From NCBI GenBank assembly GCA_030144725.1, contig JASKMD010000013.1, positions 5,717,869 through 5,781,868 on the forward strand: a stretch of 64,000 bases of DNA. Direction: 5' to 3'. The notes below the pieces were generated by a model. It searched no databases and was not told where the DNA came from. It saw nothing but the letters and a program-made list of their open reading frames with translations. This DNA is from Haematococcus lacustris. Its lineage: Eukaryota > Chlorophyta > Chlorophyceae > Chlamydomonadales > Haematococcaceae. Positions 11,465 through 20,909 of the stretch are shown piece after piece (the stretch's first letter is position 1; the number at the start of each line of letters is the position of its first letter). Made by a program: the position numbers and the translations under genes.

Positions 11465-12614
11465 CGATACCTTTTACTACCCTTACCTACTGCGATGCTG
11501 GCGCTGTTCCCCCGGGTCAATATTGATGGGTCTAGAGCAAAAGTCAGAATATCATATGTCACAGCCTGACGAGAACGTGTCGCAGCGATGGTTCGCTTTC
11601 TGAATGTGGTAGTCTACTAGTCTGGGTCTTGTAAAACTCAGATGCGATTTTAGTAATTTGTACGGCTGTGAGTTAAAGGTTTGAGTTGAGGTTGTGAGAT
11701 AACTTATCTCAGATAAGGTAATGGTAAATAAATGCATCTGAACCAGTATGGTATTGGTGGCTGCTGTTTGTGTTAAACCCGTTGAAACCGCTAACCAAAA
11801 CCAAGACCAGCCAGTCCATGGATTTTATCTGATCCGATGGAGCTCTTAGCCCACTTGCCACATGTCATGTTGGCTGCAGTCTGCAGGTCAAGCAATATTG
11901 CAAGCTAATTCTGCCCTGGCCCGAAGCTGGTCCGGCCATCGGTGATAGCACCTGGACGCCGGGTCGCCGGGGCCAGCCGTCAACGCCCACTTCAAGTTCC
12001 TGCGGTACTGCATGCGCGACATTGAGCTGGTGGAGAAGTTCCGGACCACGCGGCGAGCGCCAGAACGCAGAAGCCGCAGAAGCCGGACCGGTGGCTGCGG
12101 CCGGTGCGCAGTGAATGGTCATGAACTGCAACGTGGACGCGACGGGTACTTGCGCAGAACCTGCCCGGCACACTATGCCACCAACCCATTACTATGCATG
12201 CCCAGTCGCAGTGACATTAGACCTTGACTTTGGTTGACGCACGAAGTAAAAGATAATGCCTAGTTCACGATGTTAGAGCTAGGTTGGTGTCAGAGCTAGG
12301 TTCGTGTTCTTGACTGCGGCCGCTTGTATCACGGTGAAGCTCTGGTGCACCACATCCCACATGCCAGAAATGAGCAGCAGATGGAGTGCAAGCCCTGGGC
12401 TGCAAGAGTCTCACCGCCTGGTCATGGCTTATGCCCTACACCACATCCCCTGAGCACCTGACCCACACCTGTTCAGCCATAGGTCGATGAGTTCCTGACC
12501 TGCACATAGCTATACCTTAGTTACCAATGCACATGCATCCTGCATGAGGCTGACTGAATGAGTTGAGGAAGCCCACAAAGCCCCATCTACGCACACCCCA
12601 AGTCCATGACCCCG
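11465..12614. other. Intergenic region between GPDH and LCB2 genes
   Basis: It holds the presumed promoter of the GPDH gene (minus strand, directly right of 11,464) and the 3' flank of LCB2. At 12,305-12,365 is the second copy of repeat R1. A short plus-strand open stretch near 11,975-12,060 contains HFKFLRYCMRDIELVEKFR and could be a transposon remnant. No gene could be supported. Confidence 0.6.
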
Positions 12615-15600
12615 TTATGATGCCATCTGCACCACGGCAATCACATGCCCTGGGCATGCAGGGGAGTTGCCCATGGCTGCCCGCAGGCTTGCTGCGTTGC
12701 AATCCTTTGCGAGCCTGCGGCTGCTGCGACTGGCCCTGGCTTTGCAGGCCAGCACCCAGCCGTCCAGACTCCCATCAGCAGCAGCGGCCACAGGCTGGGG
12801 CTGTGCAAAGTCAGGCATGCTTGCATCGATGAACTGGCTGGACAGGAGAAGCGTTTGTCCCTCATCTGAGGGCAGTGTGTCCTCACTGGTGGTGCTGCCA
12901 GCTGGGGTGGGAAGGCAGCTGGCTGCTGCTGGTGCCTTGTTCGCAGCAGGCTGCAGCAAGTCTGCCTGGTCTGTGGTGAACGGCTGGTGCACAGGCTGGG
13001 CTGCAGTCAGCGGCAGCTTCCGCTCGCCAGCAACTACCTCACTGGACATCTTGCGCTTGTGGCGGGTGTTGGCGCTGACTGGCACTGGCTGGGGCACAAC
13101 TGCCTTGGCAGCAGGCTGGGGCAAGACTGCCTTGGAAGCAGGCTGGGGCAAGACTGCTTTGGCAGCAGGCTGGAGCACGACTGCCTTGGCCGCAGGCTGG
13201 AGCACAACTGCCTTGGCCGCAGGCTGGGCTACGACTGCCTTGGCAGCAGGCTCATCTGCCTGGTAGCCTGGGCTGCGCTGACCCACATGGGTTGGGTTTG
13301 GAGGAGGCACTGACGCTGGGTCCGTTGGGTGGTCTCTCAGTGGGGGCAGGGACTGCTGCCTCCCATACTTCATCATGCACACCCCACACACTTCCTCAAG
13401 CACTGCCACAGCGTAGTCAATGTCCTCAGGGGTGTGGGCGGCGCTGATGCACAGGCGAGCACGGGTCAGCAGCAGGGCGGTGGCCGGGAAGCCAACCACC
13501 ACCACAGCCACATTGCGGGCCAAACACATTCGCGAGAAAGCGGGTAGCTTGGCTGCAGGCAGGGCAGCAGAATGGGGGAAATGGAGGGCAGGGAGTGAGA
13601 TGTGTGCATGGAGCTTTAGCAGCACACTTTTGTGCGGGTCTGCCTCTAGTTTGCAAAGAAGGCAGCTGTAGGCAAAAGTGTTTCCTGCTCACATACTGGA
13701 GGGCCAGCTGATGCTCGGTGGGGCAACCAACCCGGTGGTGCAAGCTTGCCCCATTGCTACTGACCTGGTGAGTAGATCATGAGGGGCATGACAGGGGAGT
13801 CCCAGTCCCCCAGCACATGCAGCCCAGCCTCAGTTAGACGCCGCCGCAAGTAGTTTGCATTGTCGTGCAGCTGGCGCACCTGGGAACAGTGCAAAGCTCC
13901 ACACCTGAGGCCTTCACAGCTGGGCAGGTGCAAGTGCGACACTCTGATTGTGGGGCTGATGAGCTAATGTGGGCAGGATGCTATACAGACATTTGCTATA
14001 TTGCCAAGGCAGACACTGTCAAAACACACCACAGTGGCACATTTTCAACAACCCCCTCTGTGACAAGCACTGCTGACATCAGTGAGAACTCTGAAATGCT
14101 GCACCTTGTCACGCCCACGGGTGGTGCCATCTTCGCCTCTTAGCAGTCGGATTGCTGAGCTGACTTGCTGCACTGATGGAGCTGACATAGCTGTGGCATA
14201 CAGGTGAGCAGGGCTGTTGGCTTGCAGGTATTTGACCAGCTGATGGGAGCCAGCGATGTAGCCACCACACGAACCAAAAGACTTGGTGAATGTGCCTGCA
14301 AGTAGCCGTTCACACATGCCGGTCACACTGGCAGCCCAATTAATCTCCTCTACAAGTGCTGCTATATGATGATACCGATATTGATGTCAGCGATGCCAAG
14401 AGCCTGGGCGTTACGCTGGCTGCAAGGCGTGGGTGCATGGTGGGTGTCTGTAGGAGTACATCTCATGGCACAGTGCAAACACCCACCCATCATGATGTCC
14501 ACGTCCCTCGGGTTAACCCCCCAGTGCTCGCACACGCCTCGACCATGCTTGCCCATAGCTCCTATGCTGTGGGCCTCGTCGAGGTACAGGTAGGCACCAT
14601 ACTTTTTCTTCACAGCTACAATCTCTGGCAGTGCGCATACCTCCCCCTCCATGCTGTAGATGCCCTCCACAATGATCAGGATCTGCACACAACCCAGCTC
14701 AGCTCGACGTGAGATACAGACTCAGTGCTTTGCATCACGGCTTTGCATCACGAGCGAGACAGGTCGCAATGCTCGCCAAGCCAAGGCAGTCATCAATGAC
14801 TGTAGAACATGTCACATCACAAAGGGTAAGACACACCTTCTTCCAAGGCCGGTGTGTGCGGGGCTGTCCTTGAGCAATGCTGTCTTTCAACACAGCATCC
14901 AGGTGTTGTGGGTCATTGTGCCGAAACACTTTGACCTTGGCGCCTGAAGCCCTAGCACCAGCCACGATGGAGGCATGGTTCAGTGCATCGCTTATAATAA
15001 GGCATCCCTGCAAGTTAAGAAATGCAAGACAGCTGCCATGAGCAAAAGGCTGTTCCTTGCACACATGGCCACACACTGTTGCCAGCGCACTGTAGGTGCT
15101 TACCTTGCCAGCCAGGGCCGGGATGGTGGCTGAGTTGGTCGCATAGCCCATTCCAAACGTCAGCGCTGCTTCTGTGCCTATGAACTCCGCGACAAGTTCT
15201 TCCAGCTCAAGGTGTGCAGGTGTTGTGCCTGTTTGGCATGCAACAGACAGGCAGCATTAGCTACTGAAAGGCATTGAGTCCCAGAGGCGCTAGAAGTGCT
15301 AGGAAAGGAGTCACCTGCATCGGCTCGCGAGCTGCAGGTGCTGACACCCAGCTCAGCCATGGTGGACTGCACTCGGGGAGTGCAGTACTCGTCTGCTGCT
15401 GCAAAGCCAAGGTAGTTGTAGCTGCCCAGGTTCAGGCAGCGCTTAGTTGTCTCCAGCAAGTGCAGGGGACGGAAGCCACTGCACAGCACGCGCAAGCGCA
15501 AAGGTAAAGTACGTCGAGCACGCCAACCAGCTACCCGGTCAGCCCACCTAGTAAAGCCAAGGTCGGAGCGTTCCATGACATCTATCCAGGCGTCTGGCGC

Positions 15601-16069
15601 GCTGGCAATGGGCCGGTTCCAGCAGTCCTGCAATTATGCCGTAGAGCTGCCGCCATTGGTAGCTCTGTGTTATACAGACCGCTACTTTGCAGGGCTGCCA
15701 TGTGCGACGCGCACCCTGATTCTAAAAAACATGCGCCTTTGATAGAAGTCTTCATATGCCTCGCGCAGCGGCGCAAATCCCTGCACTCACGTCAAGGTAC
15801 CTCCGATTATTGACTGGTTGACTACGCCATGATGCACCCAACTCGGCACCCAGACCTTGGTGGTAATACGTCGCCTGAACAAATCCCTGAGCTTGCCCAG
15901 CAAAAAGATAGCCGTGAAGCTGCGCAGTAAAGACGGTACGCCAAAAGCAGAGGGTAAGCGCAGCGCGCATAACACAGTACAGGCCAGAGGACGCTATCAG
16001 GAGCCCCTACCAAGTGAAGGTCAAAATCGAGGTGACCAACGGGGGATTCAGTTCCTTGTGTTCACCCAT
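12615..16069 (-). CDS. LCB2: Serine palmitoyltransferase subunit 2 (LCB2) with extended C-terminal tail
   Basis: This is the PLP-dependent subunit that condenses serine with palmitoyl-CoA, the first step of sphingoid base synthesis, at the ER with LCB1. Exons: 16069-16011, 15919-15856, 15780-15715, 15627-15315, 15228-15104, 15007-14837, 14682-14487, 14295-14105, 13879-13765, 13552-12615. They join in frame into 745 residues. The start [10 protein letters not shown] leads into [14 protein letters not shown], the membrane segment typical of LCB2. Further signatures are [54 protein letters not shown] (PLP aspartate) and GTFTKSFGS (PLP lysine). Homologues usually end about 30-50 residues after [11 protein letters not shown]. 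Here the last exon stays open for about 260 more residues, including six copies of a 9-residue repeat (PAAKAVVLQ). The second donor (GTCTGG) is weak and chosen by phase. An undetected splice could shorten the tail. Confidence 0.93.
13091..13252 (-). repeat. 27-bp in-frame coding repeat in LCB2 tail
   Basis: Six copies of a 27-bp unit encode PAAKAVV(L/P/A)Q. They lie in frame in the last LCB2 exon. Differences between copies are mostly at the seventh and eighth residues. Confidence 0.88.
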
Positions 16070-16252
16070 TGCGAGAGAGTCGCCAAGGCAAGCTAGTTAT
16101 GACACCGCCAGGCAGCGAGCGCGGCTACGGTGACGCAAAGTCTCGGCGTGTTTACATCAATATCACACCATCCATGCGGGAGCAGGGTCAACATGCGAAA
16201 GACGTCCATACAGATGACTAAAAGAGAAGGAAATGATTGTCTCCAGAAGCCT

Positions 16253-17900
16253 TTACATAGTGACGGTGTGGAGCTCGACCTCCTCCTTGGTGGGCGCAGC
16301 TGCCAGGCGCCTGAGCAATCTAGCAGGGTTGCCGGCCACCACACTCAGCGGCTCCACATCGCGGGTCACCACCTGCAACCTTAGCCCAGCAGCCACACTA
16401 GACAGCCGTGCCAGGCAGATGACAAGCAGCACCGTATCAAAGCAGGTAGCCAGGCTGGCAGGCACCGGGACAGCTATCCCTGCTACTGGGAGGCTCGAGC
16501 AGCTGTGCAGGACACAGAGAGGGGCTGGCTTGCCCAGGTGCACGGTTTGCTTGTGCGCCACCAGCTGTGCCGATGCTGTGCGGCTGACTCACCGCCCCTG
16601 CGGCCACTAGTGCCCCAGCGCCCACGGTGACGTTAGGCATGATGGTGGCGCCGGCACCCAGCCACACGTCGTCACAGATGGTGATGGTGCACCCAAACTC
16701 AGGGCCCTGCAGCGCCAGTACAACCCCCAGGGACAGGGAGGCTGGAAGGTGAGTGGCAGCCCTAAGCAAGGAGCATGCTGGCATTGGGTCAGGGCTCTGC
16801 TGACTGCTCTCTCTTGACTGCCTGCTCTCTCTTGCTAATTGGTCGCTCCCTCTCTGATGTAGCTCTGAAGTAAGGCCAGATGGCCAAGGCGCCGATGGGG
16901 ATCCGCAGGCATGCCCTGCTGCACAGGTGGCCAGGCCATGTTAAGGGTCTTACCTGGGTGCCGTTGCGGATGACTGGGTGTGCTGGGTGTGTGGCGCCCA
17001 GCAGCTGCACATGGGGGCCAAACAGCACCCGGCTGCCGATGGTGACCTTGTTGCAGTCAAGGATGACTGCGTTGTAGTTTATGAAAACATCACTGCGGGG
17101 GTCAGCAGCAGGCACGGGATGTCGGGACAGGATGAGAGGCACACATGCTGTGGTGCACCCGGGTTCAAATTCCAGCTGCTGCAAGACTCCCATTGCTCAT
17201 GGCAATAAGAGCTCCCAGTGAGTGTCTCCTTCCTGCCAGTCAAATACATACCTGCCAAAGCTTATGTTGTTCCCCAAATCACACTTGAACCCTGTTTCCA
17301 AGAAGGGAGGGGAGGCCTGGATTGCAGCAACCATGTCCATGTGTATACTCCACACAGCACATTAACACCAGCTGAGTCCCGCTATTGATCCCAAGTGGTA
17401 CCTAGTTGTCCGACTCGAATGGAGGCCCTAGTGAGGTACAAGGGCGCTGAGATTCGAGCTGCATTTGTGCATTGTGGGTGCAGTAGCAACAGTCAGCACT
17501 GTTGTTGGGATCTGCTGCTTACCTCAGCGTGTGTGCATCAGTACGCACAAGGGCTGTCACTCACAAATCCAGGACGACTTCAGCACTTGCCCAGGGCTCT
17601 AGGTAGCCCCCACAGCAGCCCACCCCACCCACTGGGTCGATGCTGCCGAACAGCTCCGTCATCACCGCCGTCCTCGCTGCCTCATCGTACACGGACAGCA
17701 TCTCTAACTCGCGAAGCAAGCACCGCACCTTCTTGCGGCGATCGATCAGGACTTGGTCGCGCCCTGCGGGATGCCGGAGCCGTTCGTATGCAGACTATTC
17801 GCGGACAGCAGCAGAGACGCAACGTTTTACAGTAGTATGGAAGGCCCGCGAGCGCTCGCGTCTCCTGCGACCCGGGTGGGAACATCTCTATTGGAGGCAT
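16253..17900 (-). CDS. Maltose/galactoside-type hexapeptide O-acetyltransferase
   Basis: Predicted acetyl-CoA-dependent sugar O-acetyltransferase of the left-handed beta-helix family; substrate unknown. Exons: 17900-17831, 17763-17633, 17316-17252, 17092-16954, 16706-16593, 16372-16253, joining to 212 residues, close to the family's usual ~190. The N-terminus has the Mac domain: ETRALAGLPYY, DRRKKVRCLLREL and VMTELFGSI. Then come CDLGNNISFG, DVFINYNAVILD, VTIGSRVLFGPHVQL, ATHPAHP (with the conserved active-site His), ITICDDVWLGAGATIMP, VTVGAGALVAAGA and VVAGNPARLLRRL, the classic C-terminal signature. The donor at 17632 and acceptor at 17317 are chosen by phase; an alternative acceptor near 17298 would delete a few residues. 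That intron carries a solo end of the Fanzor-like element. The stop codon lies 184 bp from the LCB2 start on the same strand. Confidence 0.88.
17330..17455 (+). mobile_element. Solo 3' end of the Fanzor-like family
   Basis: About 120 bp match the non-coding 3' end of the other copies: CCATGTCCATG, TATACTCCACACAGCAC, CCGCTATTGAT and GTCCGACTCGAATGGAGG. No coding part is present. It lies in the acetyltransferase intron between exons 17763-17633 and 17316-17252. Confidence 0.7.
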
Positions 17901-18374
17901 TGTGGGGTCTGCGTTAAGGACGCTGTGACGGGAGGCACCGGCTCAACCGCGCTTTGTTTGTGGTTAGGAACCACATGTAGATTGAGGTGATTGGTATCAG
18001 CATGTGTACATGCAACACCCTCCAGCTGTGCGACAACAGCTCTTCGACTCTCATTCTAGCTTAGCTCCACCATCAATGAAGCCAAGCTCATAGTCCAGGT
18101 CGCTGGGTGGCGTGGGTCCAAAGCTGTCAAAAGGGCTATCAATGACGCCCAACACCTGCGTGCCAATGGCAACATCGTAGCCAGCAGCACTGGCAGGAGC
18201 ATCAGCAGTGACAGCGACAATGGCATCAGCAAGGGCCGCAGCACTGGTAACCACAATAACAACACATATCAGAGCCCTTGCGTAAGGCTCTGGGTAGCAG
18301 CGGTGGTGCCTGGCAGTGGTGGCCTGGCAGTGGTGTGGCTGGCAGTGGTGGCCTGGCAGTGGTGGGCTGGTAGC

Positions 18375-18870
18375 CAGTGATGGGCGATTCGCCAAAGACG
18401 AACTACTCAGAGTGAGAAAAGACATCAAAGCATGGATTTTTTGTTATCTTTTATATATAAACAGTTATTCATTTCCGTCCGATGTGGGACGGGCCCACTG
18501 CCCTAGTATCGCAAATATCATACAGCTTACTCCCTTGTAGACCCGGATGCAAAAATATCCAACATAGCCCCACACCCCAGCCCTAGTGGGTCAGCATGCA
18601 ACAGGCTGGGCTGTAGCCCTAGGCAATGGCCCCCGGCAGATGCCCTAGATGGATGTACGGCTGTGGTGGGCAGCCGCCCGCTTTGGGGTTTGCGGAAGAT
18701 GGGATACATTGTTGGGGGATAAGTGATAAGCGGAGTTCCAGACGGGCGGTGGAGCTATTACCGAAGTAATAAAGTTCACTCATCTTGAAGATAACTTTTT
18801 CGACTTATTATCGTTTTTTGCGCTGGATTATTACCGACTTATTACATTATTACCCAATCGCCCACCACTG
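18375..18870. mobile_element. hAT-type MITE, 496 bp
   Basis: The ends CAGTGATGGGCGATT and (reverse complement) CAGTGGTGGGCGATT form a 15-bp terminal inverted repeat with one mismatch. The element is flanked by an exact 8-bp duplication, CTGGTAGC, at 18367-18374 and 18871-18878. CAGTG termini with 8-bp target duplications are characteristic of hAT elements. There is no transposase; the interior is AT-rich. It sits 121 bp beyond the DUF1499 stop codon and contains a TGTAA motif in the sense of that gene (18846-18842). Confidence 0.88.
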
Positions 18871-18991
18871 CTGGTAGCCAAACCCTAGCCGGGGAGCAGT
18901 ATGTGAGAGGCATTGTGCACTTTTGAGAAGCAATATAAGAGGCATTATGGTGGCTGTAGCGTGGCAAACAACATCTTTGCCCGTGCTCCGC

Positions 18992-20892
18992 CTATCTACT
19001 CCTCAGCCCGATCTTGCTCACCTGCTGCCTGTTCCGAAGTACCGGCACCACCTCGAAGCCGCACGCCTGCCGAATGTCGTACAACCGCTGTTTGAGGCGA
19101 CCGCCGGCGAATGCCGGCCGGCGTGAGGCAGCTCGAAGTTCAACCTGCGCGCCGCAGCCGGCACCGTATCCAGAGAGCTGTTACGACCGCTTGCGGGATG
19201 GTACACAGCTGCGACGCCTGATTGCGTACACTCAATGGCCTAGTGGAAGGGAAGCAAGGGCATGCCCCGAGGCTACTCTCCTCCCTTTATGCATGTGCGA
19301 CAGCAAGAGCGTACTTTTTCTTTCTTTCTACCCTTACTGGCCTGCCAGTGTGCCCGATGACACGGGCATGCTGGCATGACACTGGCATGCTGCGCACATC
19401 ACACAAGACGTCAACCTATGCTGCCTGTGCCATCACTCCCACCGCTGCTTTCAGTTCTGTCCTTCTTACTGCTGCTGCTGCTACTGCTGCCACCCACCAG
19501 TGCGGCTGCCACAGTGCTGTGCTGCTGCTGCTGCTGCTGCCACCACCCTGCCACCCCAACCCACTGTGGTATCCCCAGCTGGCAGCAGGAACTCAAAGTC
19601 GTCCGTGCCAAACAGGCTATCAGTGAAGCTGGCGTACAGGTAGCTGCCGCCCTCACTGGCCTGCAATAGGTTCACCTGGCCACCGGTCTGCACGTCACAC
19701 ATAGCAGCACATAAGTGTGACGCAGGTGTGATGTTGCAACTGCTTGATGCGGCTAAACAACATCGGTCCCATCTGCCCCTCCCTCATTGCTGCCACGGCC
19801 CCTGGTTTGCTCCTCTTCACCCCCTGCCTCAAGCCAAACATCACTCCTTCACCCCTTCACTAGCTCGTGCCTCATAGCAAGGGGTCACTTTGCTGGACCT
19901 GTTTGCAAGTTCCGTTGGCTCATGCCCTTGCTGTCCTGGCTTTTCCTCAGTTCCCCCGTGTGCCCTGCACCTGCTCAATGGCGACCTGCAGTGCCGCTGC
20001 CGCCCGCTCTGGTGAGCGCAGCTCATGCGTCCAAGGGGCTATGAAGAAGCCTGGCCGGTCATCATAACTGGACAAGCAGCCCTGCTGCCCCGAGCAACTG
20101 CCCAGCGTGCCGTCGACCACCCCCAGACCTGCAGGCAGGAGTACACCAGGCTGACGGCTGACAATTCACAATGCTGAAAGACCACCACCACCATGCACCA
20201 CCACCACGGCTGTTGTGATGGCTGGGTGCTGGGTGCAGGTGGTGGCAAGGGCAGTGGTATGGTGAGGACACAACTGGACACTGCACTGCAGTCGTGGGGT
20301 TACTGCCCCTAAGCTGATGAGCTTGTCTTGCAAAAATGTCCTGTTATCATTGTCATGGGTACATCTAGGTTACACTCCTAAAATGGTGCAGGACGCCTTT
20401 GATGGATCCTCCACACTGCAAGATAGTCATGAATACCTGGCTTAATGCCACATGCGCTGTTGCTGCCGCCGCTTTGCTGCTGCCGCCGCTTTTGCTGCTG
20501 CCGCTGCTGCTGCTGCCGCTGCTGCTGCCCCTGCTGCTGCTGCTGCCCCTGCTGCTGCTGCTGCCCCTGCTGCTGCTGCTGCCCCTGCTGCTGCTGCTGC
20601 TGCCCCTGCTGCTGCTGCTGGACAGCCCAGTGATACATACAGCGGACTCACACGTTGGGCATGTCCCGGTCTCTGGGGTCGTCTCTGGGCCCACCACGAA
20701 GTCGAGCAAACTAGGCGCTGATGCGTCCAGTGCTGGCAACCCGAATGCGATCCCAGCGAGCACATCTCGCCTCGCGACAGCTAGCGGTGCAGCCTGCGCT
20801 CCTCTGCGATGCGTTCTCAAAAGCCCAGATGTACCGCGATGGCATGCACTGGCGTACGCAGCGGTCGCCATTGCTGTGAGCTGAGCAACCAC
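18992..20892 (-). CDS. DUF1499-family protein, probably thylakoid lumen
   Basis: Function unknown. Exons: 20892-20652, 20128-19971, 19687-19565, 19144-18992, joining to 224 residues. The N-terminus is a bipartite targeting sequence: a Ser/Arg/Ala-rich stretch, then a twin arginine (VARRDVLAGIAFGLPALDAS) as in Tat-type lumenal precursors. Family landmarks follow in order: LGVVDGTLGSC (usual LGVxDGxLxPC), SSYDDRPGFFIAPW, SYLYASFTDSLFGTDDFEFLL, and ELRAASRRPAFAGGRLKQRL (usual VRSASRVGYSDLGVNRKR). The family's paired cysteines are present (GSCSGQQGC). The last exon is read through a possible donor at 19021 to the stop at 18994-18992, so the final nine residues are less certain. The start is 17 bp from that of the divergent INSIG gene. 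Confidence 0.85.
19235..19330. repeat. Dispersed repeat R2, copy 1
   Basis: It shares a block AAGGGCATGCCCCGAGGCTA, followed by CTCCTCC and a TTCTTTCT tract, with 44,290-44,380. It lies in the DUF1499 intron between exons 19687-19565 and 19144-18992. Confidence 0.55.
20462..20622. repeat. CTG-rich trinucleotide tract
   Basis: Imperfect (CTG)n interrupted by CCG and CCC, inside the first DUF1499 intron. Every reading frame is open over it and yields poly-Gln, poly-Ala or poly-Leu, which is a compositional artefact. Confidence 0.92.
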
Positions 20893-20909
20893 CGGGTCCT
20901 TCTTCGTAT

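Noticed and set aside
18051..18428. 125-codon minus-strand open frame ending DLDYELGFIDGGAKLE
   Set aside because: Its N-terminal part lies in the MITE and in a short TGGTGGCCTGGCAG repeat; no family motif or splice support.
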